64,000 nucleotides of DNA from Pseudomonas sp. NC02 (GTDB lineage Bacteria > Pseudomonadota > Gammaproteobacteria > Pseudomonadales > Pseudomonadaceae), in the NCBI RefSeq assembly GCF_002874965.1, contig NZ_CP025624.1, forward strand, positions 3,782,001 through 3,846,000, given 5' to 3'. The notes beneath the pieces are model-generated. The model saw only the letters and a list, made by a program, of their open reading frames with translations. It was not told the DNA's origin and made no database searches. The translations under genes were made by a program, and so were the position numbers. Below, in pieces: positions 1 through 9,442 of the stretch (its first letter is position 1; every line of letters starts with the position of its first letter).

Positions 1-1
1 G

Positions 2-1051
2 CTGAAGCTGGTGCGCGAGCTGCGCGGCCGCGGGCAACACGGCATTCTGTTTATCACCCATGACTTCGGCGTGGTGGCGCAGATTGCCGACCGTATCGCG
101 GTGATGGAAGGCGGCCGGCTGGTGGAAATCGGCGAGCGCGACCAGGTGCTGAATGCCCCGGCCCACGCCTACACCCGCAAGCTGATTGCGGCCGTGCCGG
201 CGCTGCACCCGGAGCTGCACAAGCCGAGCGCCGACGGCGAGCTGGCATTGCGCATCGAGCACCTGACCAAGACCTACACCGTCGGCGGCAGCTCGGTGGC
301 GGCCTTGCGCAATGTCTCGCTGCAACTGCCACGGGGCAAGACCCTGGCGATTGTCGGCGAGTCCGGTTCGGGCAAAAGCACGTTGGTGAAAGCCGCGATC
401 CGCCTGGTGGACAGCGACAGCGGCCACGTATGGGTCGGTGACACCGACTTCCTGGCCCTGCGCGGCTCGGCGCTGGCGGCGAATCGTCGGCGCATCCAGA
501 TGATTTTCCAGGACCCGTATGGCTCGCTCAATCCTCGGCACCGGGTGGGCGACATCATCGCCCGCGCCGCGCAATTGCGCGGGTTGTCGGCCAAGGATGC
601 GTGGGCTGAAGCCGGAGATTTGCTGGAACAGGTGGGCCTCAAGCGCGACGCCCTCAAGCGCAAGCCCCGGCAGTTCTCCGGCGGCCAGCGCCAGCGCATC
701 GGCATCGCCCGCGCCCTGGCGATGCGCCCGGAAGTGTTGATCGCCGATGAGAGCGTGTCAGCCCTGGATGTCTCGGTGCAGAAACAGGTGCTGGAACTGC
801 TGGCCGAACTGCAGCAGCGCCTGAACCTGAGCATCCTGTTCATCACCCACGACCTGCGGGTGGCGGCGCAGATCAGCGACTACATCGCGGTGATGCGCCA
901 GGGCGAAGTCGTGGAATACGGCACTGCCGAGCAAGTGTTGCTGCGACCTCAGAACACTTACACCCAGACCTTGCTGGCCGCCGCCCCCGGCGCCTCGGAG
1001 CTGCCCGCCTCCGGCCCGCCGTTGCGGCTGATTCGCCCGCAAGCGCACTGA
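2..1051 (+). CDS. Dipeptide/oligopeptide-type ABC transporter, tandem ATPase subunit (5' truncated)
   Basis: The gene enters from the left edge, and the reading frame is open from base 2. The first ~70 residues are the tail of one nucleotide-binding domain (H-loop ITHD, then an oligopeptide-transporter-type C-terminal extension). A complete second ATPase domain follows: Walker A GESGSGKST near 356-382, signature FSGGQRQR near 674-697, Walker B VLIADE near 733-751 and H-loop FITHD near 840. Two such domains in one chain correspond to a DppD-DppF-type fusion that powers peptide or similar solute uptake at the inner membrane. Permease and binding-protein genes would lie to the left, outside the window. 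The substrate cannot be read from the sequence. Confidence 0.93.
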   Translation: MKLVRELRGRGQHGILFITHDFGVVAQIADRIAVMEGGRLVEIGERDQVLNAPAHAYTRKLIAAVPALHPELHKPSADGELALRIEHLTKTYTVGGSSVAALRNVSLQLPRGKTLAIVGESGSGKSTLVKAAIRLVDSDSGHVWVGDTDFLALRGSALAANRRRIQMIFQDPYGSLNPRHRVGDIIARAAQLRGLSAKDAWAEAGDLLEQVGLKRDALKRKPRQFSGGQRQRIGIARALAMRPEVLIADESVSALDVSVQKQVLELLAELQQRLNLSILFITHDLRVAAQISDYIAVMRQGEVVEYGTAEQVLLRPQNTYTQTLLAAAPGASELPASGPPLRLIRPQAH

Positions 1052-1135
1052 GTCAACCCTTTACCCCGCGTCGCAGCGTTCGTTGCGGCAAGGGGCTGCT
1101 GTTGCCAAAAAATAATTAATAACGAGAGTAAAACC

Positions 1136-2305
1136 ATGCGACCAACCTTCCGTTACATCGCTCTGGTCCCTGTGCTTGGCGCCCTTGCGGCACCGGCCAT
1201 GGCCATTCAAGTCACCGACAACCTCGACCTCGGCGGCGCCGTGCGCGCCCGTTGGGACTACGACCCGGATCGCGACATCCAGAAGTTCGGCCTCGACACC
1301 GCGTACCTCAGCGCCAAGTACAACTCCGACACCTGGATCGGCGAGGCGCAGTACCGTTTCTACGGGCGCTCCTACCCGTACCAGTACACCAAGAACTACG
1401 GCGATATCCAGTTCGCCAAGTTCGCCTGGGTGGGCTACAAGTTCAACCCCGACCAACAGGTGCAAGTGGGTTTGAACACCGTGCCGTTTGGCTTGCAGCC
1501 GTACTTCGGCAGCACCTTCTACGAAACCCTGGGCAACGTGATCGGCCTGGAAGATGTGCAGCAGGTGGGCGCCAAGTACATCCAGCAAAGCGGCGACTGG
1601 AACATCCAGGCCGGTTACTACCTGCGCCCGGCGTGGCAAGGCAAAGGCACGAGCAAGGGCGTGACCTACTCCAGCGTGATCTCCGAGGCCGACAGCTACG
1701 TGGGCGACGGCAGCAACAACCAGGAACGCAACACCGTGGTGGTGCGGGTGGCCAAGGCCATGGACCTGGGCGGGTGGAAATCGGAAGTCGGGCTGTCCGG
1801 CCTGACCTCCACCCTGGAGAACAAGGACACCAACGACGATGGCCGGCGCAACGCGGTGGCGATCCACTACCTGGGCAAGAACGGCCCGTGGGGCGTGCAA
1901 TTGCAGGCGGCACGCCAGCAGATGTCACCGCGCAACCCGGGCACCGACAGCGTGGTGACCCTGGGCGGGTATGACGGCACGTTCAACGTGGCCAGCCGCG
2001 GCAATCTGTATGTGGCGGACTTGAGCTACGACGTGGGCGGCAAGTACCTGTTTGACCAGGTCAGCGGTGTGAAGCTGTATGCCAACTACAGTGCGTTTGA
2101 CAAGTCCGAGGATCAGTTCAAGACCTCGCAGCGGGTGATCCTGGGCACATCGTTTTCGGTGAGTAAACTGTGGGTGGCCACGGAGTGGTTGATCGGCAAG
2201 AACGATCCGTATATTGGTGGGAGCAGCTATACCGAGAGCTTGGGAGCTGGGGGGAGTAACCAGTGGGAGAATCAGTTGTATATGAACATTGGCTACTACT
2301 TCTAA
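1136..2305 (+). CDS. Outer-membrane porin-like beta-barrel protein
   Basis: The 389-residue protein has a clear signal peptide with predicted cleavage after APAMA at about residue 23. The body alternates polar and aromatic residues, typical of beta-strands, with many Tyr/Trp-Gly turns, and it ends in YYF, the terminal aromatic expected of an outer-membrane barrel. A GAGAG ribosome site precedes the ATG. It lies 84 bp after the ABC ATPase in the same direction, so it may supply the outer-membrane pore for the same substrate; that link is inference. I could not place it in a specific porin family (OprD/OprO-like architecture is not obvious). Confidence 0.85.
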   Translation: MRPTFRYIALVPVLGALAAPAMAIQVTDNLDLGGAVRARWDYDPDRDIQKFGLDTAYLSAKYNSDTWIGEAQYRFYGRSYPYQYTKNYGDIQFAKFAWVGYKFNPDQQVQVGLNTVPFGLQPYFGSTFYETLGNVIGLEDVQQVGAKYIQQSGDWNIQAGYYLRPAWQGKGTSKGVTYSSVISEADSYVGDGSNNQERNTVVVRVAKAMDLGGWKSEVGLSGLTSTLENKDTNDDGRRNAVAIHYLGKNGPWGVQLQAARQQMSPRNPGTDSVVTLGGYDGTFNVASRGNLYVADLSYDVGGKYLFDQVSGVKLYANYSAFDKSEDQFKTSQRVILGTSFSVSKLWVATEWLIGKNDPYIGGSSYTESLGAGGSNQWENQLYMNIGYYF

Positions 2306-2330
2306 AATAGGCGGCGTCTTCACTGACGCC

Positions 2331-2401
2331 TTCGCGAGCAAGCCCGCTCCCACATTTTGACCGCGGCGCCGATCAAATGTGGGAGCGGGCTTGCTCGCGA
2401 A
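2331..2401. repeat. REP pair, tail-to-tail orientation
   Basis: Two inverted copies of the REP core GAGCGGGCTTGCTCGCGA are separated by about 16 bases. The arm order is reversed relative to most other pairs in the window: here the GTGGGAG ends face each other. A small hairpin (ggcgtc/gacgcc, 2313-2330) sits just before it, after the porin stop. It may act as a transcript end. Confidence 0.9.
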
Positions 2402-2448
2402 GAGGCCGCCAAAAACACCATAAAAACAACAGGTGTGGAATCCATTTC

Positions 2449-3324
2449 ATGCGCCAACTGCCCTCCCTCAACATGCTCCGTGTCTTCGAAGAAGTCGCCC
2501 GCCACCGCAGCTTCAGCCAGGCCGCCGTGGGCCTCAACGTCACCCAGGGCGCCGTCAGCCGCCAGATCAAACAACTGGAAGACTACCTCGGCGTTGCCCT
2601 CTTCATCCGCACGCCCCAGGGCCTGTCCCTGACCGAAGCCGGCTTTGCCCTCTCCCCGCACCTGAGCGACGCCTTCGACCATATCGAGCGCGCCCTGCAC
2701 GCCGTGCGCGTGCCCAACCTGCGCCAGCGCCTGCGCATCGTCGCGCCACCCACCTGGGCCACCCGCTGGCTGTCCGCCCACCTGCGCCGGTTTTGCGAGC
2801 GTTACCCGGACATCAACCTCAGCGTCACCCACCAGAACACCCACGCGAGCCTGGCGGAAATCGACTGCCAGGTCCGCTTCGGCCTGGAAGCGGCCACGCA
2901 GTGCAGCAGTGAACTGTTGGTGATGGAACGCCACATCGCCGTCGCCAGCCCGGAACTGTTCAGCGACGGTCAGCCGCCCGACCTGCGGCGCTTTCCGCTG
3001 CTGCACATCCTGCACGACGGCAAGCGCTTGAAGGTCTGGGAGAACTGGCTGGCGGCCATGGGCCGGGAAGATATCGATGCAGGCCAGGGCCTGGAATTCA
3101 GCACCCTGGACCAGGTGATCCACACCGCCCTGGCCGGCGGTGGGTTGGCGGTGATCGACCGGCAGATGATCGAGCGTGAACTGGCGAATGGCAGCCTGCT
3201 GCCGATCACCCCGGTGGAGGTGATCGGCCCGTATGGCTATTGGCTGGATGTGGCAAGTGACAAGCAGGGTTTATCCAAGGTTCGGTTGTTTACACAGTGG
3301 TTGAACCGGGTGAGCAATCCCTGA
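2449..3324 (+). CDS. LysR-family transcriptional regulator (GcvA-like)
   Basis: This is a 291-residue LysR regulator. The N-terminal winged helix-turn-helix (about residues 8-66, with the SFSQAAVGLNVTQGAVSRQI region) is typical, as is a C-terminal inducer-binding domain. PSLNMLRVFEEVARHRSFS and ATRWLSAHLRRF resemble the GcvA/AmpR branch. I chose the ATG at 2449; the upstream in-frame extension is REP sequence. The gene converges on the MFS transporter gene and overlaps its 3' end by 54 bp. A role in controlling the facing MFS/dehydrogenase operon is plausible but unproven. Confidence 0.92.
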   Translation: MRQLPSLNMLRVFEEVARHRSFSQAAVGLNVTQGAVSRQIKQLEDYLGVALFIRTPQGLSLTEAGFALSPHLSDAFDHIERALHAVRVPNLRQRLRIVAPPTWATRWLSAHLRRFCERYPDINLSVTHQNTHASLAEIDCQVRFGLEAATQCSSELLVMERHIAVASPELFSDGQPPDLRRFPLLHILHDGKRLKVWENWLAAMGREDIDAGQGLEFSTLDQVIHTALAGGGLAVIDRQMIERELANGSLLPITPVEVIGPYGYWLDVASDKQGLSKVRLFTQWLNRVSNP

Positions 3325-4644
3325 CACCGCAGGCTCGGCCTTGCACGCCTGGCTCAAGGTCAACGCCTTGGTTTCCGGCGCCCAGGCCCAGGAGATGATC
3401 GCCCCCAGCACCAGGATAGCGGCGAGGATGCCCATGGTCGGGCTCAGGCCGATCCCCGCTACGCTCACCGGCAACAGGAAGGTACTCACCGCCGAACCCA
3501 GGCGGCTGACGGCTGTGGCAAGGCCGATGCCGCTGGCCCGCACTTCGGTCGGGAAGCTCTCCGCCGGGAATACGCCCACCAGGTTGCTCACCGCCGACAG
3601 CACCAGGGTGAACACGCCGAACGTCAGCACCATCAACCACGCCATGCTGCCCGGCAATACCGCCAGCAGGAACAGCGCCGCCGCCAGGATGATGAACGAG
3701 TTGATCAGGAAGCCGCGCCGGGAGAATTTCACGGTGCACCAGATGCCGATCAAGGCGCCGATGATCAGCAGCAGGTTGAGCATCAGCTCGGTGCCAAAAC
3801 CTTCGGCCAGGCCCATCTTCTGCAGGATCGACGGCAGGAAGGTGTAGATGGCGAAGTACGGCATCACGATGCACACGAAGAACAGGCAGTTGAACGCGGT
3901 GCGCTTGCGGTATTCACGGCTGAACAGCACGCCGTAGCCGGAACGGGTTTGCCTCGACGGCTCTTCATCGAGGACCACGTGTTCGCCGAGGTGTTTCTTG
4001 ACGATGGCTCGGGCCTCGGCAATCCGGCCCTGGTTGACCAGCCAGCGCGGCGATTCGGGCGTGCCGATGCGCGCGATCAGGATCAGCCCGGCAGGAATTG
4101 CCGACGATGCGAGCATCCAGCGCCAGGCATCATCGCCGAGGCTGAGCATGGCGGTGCCGACGAAAGTCGCGGCCACGTAACCAACCGTCCACACCACGCT
4201 GAAGGAGCCCAGCAGTACCCCGCGATGTTTCCTGGGCGAGAACTCGGCGAGCATCGCGTGGCCGACGCTGAAGTCGCCGCCCAGGCCGATACCGATCAAC
4301 ACCCGACAGAGGAACAGCCCCATGGCGGTTTCGGCGTAAAACTGCATCACCGAGGCAACGGTGATCAAGACGAAGCTGACCAGGAAGATTTTCTGCCGGC
4401 CGAGGGTGTCGGAGATCCAGCCAAAGAACAGGCTGCCCATAAACAGACCGATCAGGGCCGAGGCGCCGATCAGGCCTTGCCAGAAGGCGTCCAGTTGCAT
4501 CTGTGGGCTGAGCAACGTGAAGGCGATGCCGATCAGGCCGAGGATGTAGCCGTCGGTGAAGTGGGCGCCGAAGGTCAGGCCGGCGATTTTAAGGTGGAAG
4601 CGACCGATGGGCAGGTCGTCGATTTTGATGGGTTGAGTGGACAT
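3271..4644 (-). CDS. MFS transporter, sugar-porter/AAHS-like
   Basis: The 457-residue protein has about 12 hydrophobic segments. The MFS motif A is present between TM2 and TM3 (GWISDTLGRQK), and the central-loop motif PESPRWLV is characteristic of sugar porter/organic-acid MFS carriers. The start MSTQPIKI at 4644 has a GGAGAA ribosome site 7 bases upstream; MENT (4656) is a weaker alternative. It lies downstream of the fae-AKR-ALDH genes on the same strand, with a REPIN between, so it probably imports the substrate of that pathway. The substrate is unknown. Its 3' end overlaps the convergent LysR gene. Confidence 0.9.
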   Translation of the reverse strand: MSTQPIKIDDLPIGRFHLKIAGLTFGAHFTDGYILGLIGIAFTLLSPQMQLDAFWQGLIGASALIGLFMGSLFFGWISDTLGRQKIFLVSFVLITVASVMQFYAETAMGLFLCRVLIGIGLGGDFSVGHAMLAEFSPRKHRGVLLGSFSVVWTVGYVAATFVGTAMLSLGDDAWRWMLASSAIPAGLILIARIGTPESPRWLVNQGRIAEARAIVKKHLGEHVVLDEEPSRQTRSGYGVLFSREYRKRTAFNCLFFVCIVMPYFAIYTFLPSILQKMGLAEGFGTELMLNLLLIIGALIGIWCTVKFSRRGFLINSFIILAAALFLLAVLPGSMAWLMVLTFGVFTLVLSAVSNLVGVFPAESFPTEVRASGIGLATAVSRLGSAVSTFLLPVSVAGIGLSPTMGILAAILVLGAIISWAWAPETKALTLSQACKAEPAVSGIAHPVQPLCKQPNLG

Positions 4645-4699
4645 GGTGTTCTCCATATTTTTGTTCTTGACGGAGTAACAGCGGGCAAGCCCATTTCCC

Positions 4700-4789
4700 T
4701 GTGGGAGCGGGCTTGCTCGCGAAGGCGGTGTGTCAGTCAATGCATGTGGTGGCAGGCCCACCGCTTTCGCGAGCAAGCCCGCTCCCACA
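4700..4789. repeat. REPIN (type A REP pair)
   Basis: Two inverted REP copies with core GAGCGGGCTTGCTCGCGA flank a ~30-base loop. It lies between the ALDH stop and the MFS start, within an otherwise co-directional operon. Confidence 0.92.
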
Positions 4790-4818
4790 TTGGATCGGTG
4801 TTGTTTGGGAGAGTGGGG

Positions 4819-6252
4819 TCAGAGACCGCCCATCAACAGGTATTTGATCTCCAGGTAATCCTCCAGGCCGTACCTGGAACCTTCACGGCCCAGGCCCGAC
4901 TCCTTGATCCCGCCAAACGGTGCGACTTCGGTGGAGATGATCCCTTCGTTGATCCCGACCATGCCCGCTTCCAGGCCTTCGGCCATGCGCCATACGCGGC
5001 CGATGTCGCGGCTGTAGAAGTAGGCGGACAACCCAAACGGCGTGTCATTCGCCCGTTGCAGCACTTCGGCTTCGTCCTTGAAGCGGAAGCAGGCCGCCAC
5101 CGGGCCGAAGGTTTCTTCCTGGGCAATCAGCATCTCGCCGTGGGCTTCGGTGAGGATGGTCGGTTCGAAGAACGTCCCGCCCAAGGCATGGCGACGGCCG
5201 CCGCACAGCAGCTTGGCGCCTTTCTCCAGGGCGTCGCCGACGTGGGCTTCAACCTTGGCCAACGCGGCCGCATTGATCAGCGGGCCTTGTTCGGTTTCGC
5301 CGTCCAGGGCGCTGCCGACGCGCATCGCAGAGACCGCTTCGGCCAGCTTGCGGGTGAACGCATCGTACACACCGTCCTGGATGAAGAAGCGGTTGACGCA
5401 GACGCAGGTCTGCCCGGTATTGCGAAACTTGGAAGCCATGGCGCCTTTGACGGCAGCGTCCAGGTCGGCATCGTCAAACACGATAAAGGGTGCGTTGCCG
5501 CCCAGTTCCAGGGAGACCTTTTTCAGGGTGTCGGCGGCCTGGCGCATCAGCAGCTTGCCGGTGCGGGTGGAGCCGGTGAAGGACAGCTTGCGCACAATGC
5601 TGGAGGCTTGCAGTGCGCCACCGATGGCCACGGCATCGCCGGACACGATGTTGAACACGCCCGCCGGAATCCCGGCCTGTTCTGCCAACACCGCCAGGGC
5701 AAAGGCCGACAGCGGGGTTTCTTCCGACGGTTTGAGAATCATCGTGCACCCCGCCGCCAGCGCCGGGCCAACCTTGCGGGTGACCATGGCCAGGGGGAAA
5801 TTCCATGGGGTGATCGCTGCGACCACGCCGATGGCTTCCTTGGTCACGATGATGCGGGCGTCGGCCTTGTGGCTCGGGATCACGTCGCCATAGGCACGCT
5901 TGGCTTCTTCGGCAAACCATTCGAGGAAGCTCGCGGCGTAGACCACTTCGCCCATGGCTTCGGCCAGCGGCTTGCCCTGTTCCAGGCTGAGCAGGTGGGC
6001 CAGGTCCTTCTGGTTGCTCAGCATCAACTCGCTCCAGCGCTTGAGGCGCTGGCTGCGTTCCTTGGCGGTGAGCTTGCGCCAGGCCGGCAACGCGCGGTTG
6101 GCGGCGGCAATGGCCAGGTTGGTTTCTTCAGCACCGGCGCGTTGGACTTCGGCGATCTGCGCACCATTGGCCGGGTTGCGCACCGGGTAGACCGGCCCAC
6201 CGCTGGACCATTGGCCATCAATGAAATTGCCTGTGCGAATCAGCGGGTTCAT
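4819..6252 (-). CDS. NAD(P)-dependent aldehyde dehydrogenase, succinate-semialdehyde dehydrogenase (GabD) type
   Basis: This is a 477-residue ALDH-superfamily enzyme. It has TPWNFPLAM for cofactor binding, the FTGSTRTGK loop, catalytic Glu in LELGGNAP and catalytic Cys283 in GQTCVC. Length and motifs match the succinate/glutarate-semialdehyde dehydrogenase branch, which oxidises a semialdehyde to the acid. The start codon overlaps the stop of the upstream aldo/keto reductase (ATGA), indicating translational coupling. With the Fae homologue and the reductase it probably handles an aldehyde intermediate. The true substrate cannot be decided from sequence. Confidence 0.93.
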   Translation of the reverse strand: MNPLIRTGNFIDGQWSSGGPVYPVRNPANGAQIAEVQRAGAEETNLAIAAANRALPAWRKLTAKERSQRLKRWSELMLSNQKDLAHLLSLEQGKPLAEAMGEVVYAASFLEWFAEEAKRAYGDVIPSHKADARIIVTKEAIGVVAAITPWNFPLAMVTRKVGPALAAGCTMILKPSEETPLSAFALAVLAEQAGIPAGVFNIVSGDAVAIGGALQASSIVRKLSFTGSTRTGKLLMRQAADTLKKVSLELGGNAPFIVFDDADLDAAVKGAMASKFRNTGQTCVCVNRFFIQDGVYDAFTRKLAEAVSAMRVGSALDGETEQGPLINAAALAKVEAHVGDALEKGAKLLCGGRRHALGGTFFEPTILTEAHGEMLIAQEETFGPVAACFRFKDEAEVLQRANDTPFGLSAYFYSRDIGRVWRMAEGLEAGMVGINEGIISTEVAPFGGIKESGLGREGSRYGLEDYLEIKYLLMGGL

Positions 6253-7283
6253 GCCACGGCCTCTATCAGGTTAAAACGGTCCAGGCCCGGACGGGCGCTG
6301 CGCAAGATGCGTTTGCCGGCGGTGTAGTCGTTGATCACATCGCACGGCGTGTAGTTGCGTTCCAGCTCGTGCAGTTCTTCGGCATCCAGTCGGGTGTCCA
6401 AAGCGGCGAGCGCGCTATCAAATTGTGCGGTGGTGTCGGCGCCCACCAGCATCACGTCCACACCCGGATGATTGGCCACCCAGGCCTGGGCAATCTGTGC
6501 GTTGGACACGCCACGGGCACGGGCCACACGTTGCACCGAGTGGGCGATGTCGAACGACGCCTGGTCGCTGTACATCTGCTGGGTGAAGAAGTCGGTCTGG
6601 TTGCGGGTCGACTGCACTTCGCCGGTGAGCAAGCCACGGGCCAGCGGGCTGAACACCGACACGCCCAGGCCCTGGTCGCGGCAGAACGGGATCATCTCGC
6701 GCTCTTCCTCGCGGTAGGCGCAGTTCAGTTGCAGCTGCATGTTGATCGGCTTGACCCAGCCATTGCGCTCGCAGGCCATGAGGATTTTTGCCAGTTGCCC
6801 GGTGAGCATGGTCGACACGCCGATGTAGCGCGCCTTGCCGGAACGCACGATGTCGTTGAGGGCGCCCATGGTTTCTTCCACCGGGGTGTTCACGTCGAAG
6901 TAATGCAGCATGAACACGTCGACGTAATCCATGCCAAGGCGGCTCAGGGACGCGTCGATGCTGTCCATGATGTGCTTGCGCGAATGGCCGCTGGCATTGA
7001 TGCCGCTGCGGGTGCCGTAGCCGACCTTGGTGGTGACCACGATGTCTTCACGGCGCGCAACGCGCTTCAGGATGCGCCCGACCACTTCCTCGCCGACGCC
7101 TGCGGAATAGAAGTCCGCCAGGTCGATGAAGTTGACGCCGTTGGCCAGGGCATGGGCAACGATGGGTTCGCTTTGTTTCTCGTCGAAGATCCACGGTTTC
7201 CAGTCCGGGGTGCCCATGTTCATGGTGCCCAGGCACAGGCGCGAGACTTGCAGGCCGGAGTTGCCCAAACGGATGTATTGCAT
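6249..7283 (-). CDS. Aldo/keto reductase
   Basis: The 344-residue protein is a (beta/alpha)8 aldo-keto reductase with the complete catalytic tetrad: Asp54, Tyr59, Lys86 and His127. Such enzymes interconvert aldehydes/ketones and alcohols with NADPH. The start at MQYIRLGN has a GAGGA ribosome site; the longer upstream frame lacks support. It begins 10 bp after the fae stop and overlaps the ALDH start by 4 bp, so fae-AKR-ALDH form a tight operon. The substrate is unknown. Confidence 0.93.
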   Translation of the reverse strand: MQYIRLGNSGLQVSRLCLGTMNMGTPDWKPWIFDEKQSEPIVAHALANGVNFIDLADFYSAGVGEEVVGRILKRVARREDIVVTTKVGYGTRSGINASGHSRKHIMDSIDASLSRLGMDYVDVFMLHYFDVNTPVEETMGALNDIVRSGKARYIGVSTMLTGQLAKILMACERNGWVKPINMQLQLNCAYREEEREMIPFCRDQGLGVSVFSPLARGLLTGEVQSTRNQTDFFTQQMYSDQASFDIAHSVQRVARARGVSNAQIAQAWVANHPGVDVMLVGADTTAQFDSALAALDTRLDAEELHELERNYTPCDVINDYTAGKRILRSARPGLDRFNLIEAVA

Positions 7284-7293
7284 GGGAATGTCC

Positions 7294-7806
7294 TCAGGCT
7301 TTTGGCGTGTAGAAAGGGTTGCTGATGTGGTTGACCACATCCGCCAGTTGCGCGGTGTGCGGCAAGCCTGTGAGGGCGGCGCGGATCGCAGTGCGGCAGG
7401 CGTTGTAGTTGTTCAGGTAGACCGCATCCAGGTCATCGCAGGCCGGGTTGACCCAGTTGGCGGTGACAATCGCCCACTCGTCCTCGGCTTCCGGCGGCAG
7501 GGTGCCGTCGAGCAGGGCTTCGAGCACCGCCTTGGCGATCCCGGCCTGGGACGCGCCCCAGGTGGCATTGCCGTGCAGGTCGCTGCCGATGGCGGCCTTG
7601 TTGACGTAGAGGGTCATGGGTTTGACCGGGATGTTCGGCTGGGCAATCACCATGAACGGGCAATGGCCCTGGCTTGGCGACGCCAAACTGTTGGCAAACG
7701 CCTGGCCGGCCGGACCGTTGCGCGGGCCGATGAGGATGTTGATGTGGGCAGCATTGACGCCTGGGCCTTCGAAGCCTTCGCCGATGTACAGATCAAGTGC
7801 TTTCAT
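7294..7806 (-). CDS. fae: Formaldehyde-activating enzyme (Fae) family protein
   Basis: The 170-residue protein matches the Fae family along its whole length. In methylotrophs Fae condenses formaldehyde with tetrahydromethanopterin. The N-terminal block [19 protein letters not shown] aligns with the methylotroph active-site segment, and His21 corresponds to the catalytic histidine. GPRxxPAxxAF and the PNxPxKPxTL segment are also conserved. It is the first gene of the fae-AKR-ALDH operon and diverges from nrdB. No tetrahydromethanopterin-pathway gene is visible nearby, so the natural cofactor or aldehyde may differ from the classical one. This family member may have been recruited to another aldehyde. 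Confidence 0.9.
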   Translation of the reverse strand: MKALDLYIGEGFEGPGVNAAHINILIGPRNGPAGQAFANSLASPSQGHCPFMVIAQPNIPVKPMTLYVNKAAIGSDLHGNATWGASQAGIAKAVLEALLDGTLPPEAEDEWAIVTANWVNPACDDLDAVYLNNYNACRTAIRAALTGLPHTAQLADVVNHISNPFYTPKA

Positions 7807-7945
7807 TTCGCAAACGCTCTTTTTTGTTATGGGGAGCTGGTTGGCGAATTTTTAGCACTGGCCCGGGTAGCGGCCGTAACCATTAAAAGTCATGGGGCTG
7901 TGAGTTTTAGTCATGGCCCTGCGACCATCGGCCTGGTCTTGTGCG

Positions 7946-7974
7946 TTGACCAACGTTGTTACACCCCATATAGT
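7946..7974 (+). promoter_or_regulatory. Sigma70-type promoter of nrdB
   Basis: A -35 TTGACC (7946-7951) and a -10 TATAGT (7969-7974) are separated by 17 bp. Each hexamer differs from consensus at one base. The -10 lies inside the first NrdR box, so NrdR binding would occlude RNA polymerase. The 333-bp gap 7807-8139 holds this promoter, the NrdR boxes and presumably the divergent fae promoter, which I could not locate. Confidence 0.72.
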
Positions 7975-8008
7975 GTGCCCACAAACACAGACAACCACTA
8001 CATAGTGT
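7961..8008 (+). promoter_or_regulatory. Pair of NrdR boxes upstream of nrdB
   Basis: Two 16-bp imperfect palindromes, acaccccatatagtgt (7961-7976) and aaccactacatagtgt (7993-8008), fit the NrdR-box consensus ACAC-N8-GTGT with a TATAGTGT right half. Their start-to-start distance is 32 bp, about three helical turns, as is typical for paired NrdR sites. They predict repression of nrdB by NrdR when dNTPs are sufficient. Confidence 0.85.
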
Positions 8009-8139
8009 GCAAGAACGCTGAACACCGACCACACTATGCGCAGTATTTCAATGCCTTGAAGCCTGCAAAACGCACATTTTTGAACACGCTGGGTGAATCG
8101 AAGCCCACGCCGTCAGACGGACCACGAAGGAGCAATTCA

Positions 8140-9390
8140 ATGCTGAGTTGGGATGAAGCAGATCAACCAGACACCGGTGACGTAGTCATCCGGGGCGCCA
8201 ACGCCGGCCACGCCACCGAAGCCAACATGGACCGCCTCGACGGTGCCGGCGCTGCCGCCGCCCTTGAAGCCCGCAACGTGACCGCCAGCGACTCCGCCGC
8301 GATCATCCGGGCCAAGGCCGCCCTCGACAAACTCGACGTCGCCGAAGGCCTCGCAGAACTCGAAGGCTCCGCCGCCCGCGTCGCCGTTGACGAAAAGCGC
8401 ATGATCAACTGCCGCGCCGACCTCAACCAACTTGTACCCTTCAAGTACGACTGGGCCTGGCAGAAATACCTCGACGGCTGCGCCAACCACTGGATGCCGC
8501 AAGAGGTCAACATGACCGCCGACATCGCCCTGTGGAAAAACCCGGAAGGCCTGACCGACGACGAGCGTCGCATCGTGATGCGCAACCTCGGCTTCTTCTC
8601 CACTGCGGATTCGTTGGTCGCGAACAACCTGGTACTGGCCGTGTACCGCCTGATCACCAACCCGGAGTGCCGCCAGTACATCCTGCGCCAGGCCTTCGAA
8701 GAAGCGATCCACACCCACGCCTACCAGTACTGCATCGAATCGCTGGCCATGGATGAAGGCGAGATCTTCAACATGTACCACGAGATTCCATCGGTCGCGA
8801 AGAAAGCGGCTTGGGGCTTGAAGTACACCCGTTCGATCTCCGATCCGAAGTTCGAAACCGGTACCGTTGAGACTGACAAAGAGCTGCTGCGCAACCTGGT
8901 GGCCTACTACTGCGTCCTGGAAGGCATCTTCTTCTACTGCGGCTTCACCCAGATTTTGTCCATGGGCCGTCGCAACAAAATGACCGGCGTGGCCGAGCAG
9001 TTCCAGTACATCCTGCGGGATGAGTCGATGCACCTGAACTTCGGCATCGATGTGATCAACCAGATTAAAATCGAAAACCCGCACCTGTGGGATGCCGAGA
9101 TGAAGGAAGAAGCGACCCAGATGATCCTGCAAGGGACTCAGCTGGAGATTGAATACGCGCGTGACACCATGCCACGCGGCGTACTCGGCATGAACGCCGC
9201 GATGATGGAGGACTACCTCAAGTTCATCGCGAATCGTCGTCTGTCGCAGATTGGGTTGAAGGAAGAGTATCCAGGGACGACTAACCCGTTCCCTTGGATG
9301 AGCGAGATCATGGACTTGAAGAAAGAGAAGAACTTCTTCGAGACCCGTGTGATCGAGTACCAGACTGGCGGCGCGCTGAGCTGGGATTGA
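8140..9390 (+). CDS. nrdB: Ribonucleoside-diphosphate reductase class Ia, beta subunit
   Basis: The 416-residue protein carries the di-iron/tyrosyl-radical site. Asp157, Glu188, His191 and radical Tyr195 have exactly the spacing of E. coli NrdB Asp84, Glu115, His118 and Tyr122. The second ligand set is in VLEG and RDESMH. It generates the radical that NrdA needs to reduce NDPs to dNDPs. The ATG at 8140 follows a GAAGGAG ribosome site. An acidic/Ala-rich N-terminal extension of about 70 residues precedes the core. The paired NrdR boxes lie 130-180 bp upstream. No nrdA is present in the window, so the partner must be encoded elsewhere. Confidence 0.97.
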   Translation: MLSWDEADQPDTGDVVIRGANAGHATEANMDRLDGAGAAAALEARNVTASDSAAIIRAKAALDKLDVAEGLAELEGSAARVAVDEKRMINCRADLNQLVPFKYDWAWQKYLDGCANHWMPQEVNMTADIALWKNPEGLTDDERRIVMRNLGFFSTADSLVANNLVLAVYRLITNPECRQYILRQAFEEAIHTHAYQYCIESLAMDEGEIFNMYHEIPSVAKKAAWGLKYTRSISDPKFETGTVETDKELLRNLVAYYCVLEGIFFYCGFTQILSMGRRNKMTGVAEQFQYILRDESMHLNFGIDVINQIKIENPHLWDAEMKEEATQMILQGTQLEIEYARDTMPRGVLGMNAAMMEDYLKFIANRRLSQIGLKEEYPGTTNPFPWMSEIMDLKKEKNFFETRVIEYQTGGALSWD

Positions 9391-9397
9391 TTTAAAG

Positions 9398-9415
9398 CGG
9401 CCCCTTCGGGGGCCG
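9398..9415 (+). terminator. Terminator after nrdB
   Basis: A perfect 7-bp GC-rich stem (cggcccc/ggggccg) with a stable TTCG tetraloop is followed by a T-rich tail. It begins 8 bases after the nrdB stop. Confidence 0.85.
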
Positions 9416-9442
9416 TGTTGTTTCACCTGTCGATGTTTTTTT

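Noticed and set aside
4645..4788. N-terminal extension of the MFS protein beginning MGAGLLAK
   Set aside because: It is REPIN sequence read in frame. The ribosome site and conserved start are at 4644.
3949..6327. Long plus-strand open frame opposite the MFS and ALDH genes
   Set aside because: It spans two genes and a REPIN, has no domain and is a mirror of real minus-strand genes.
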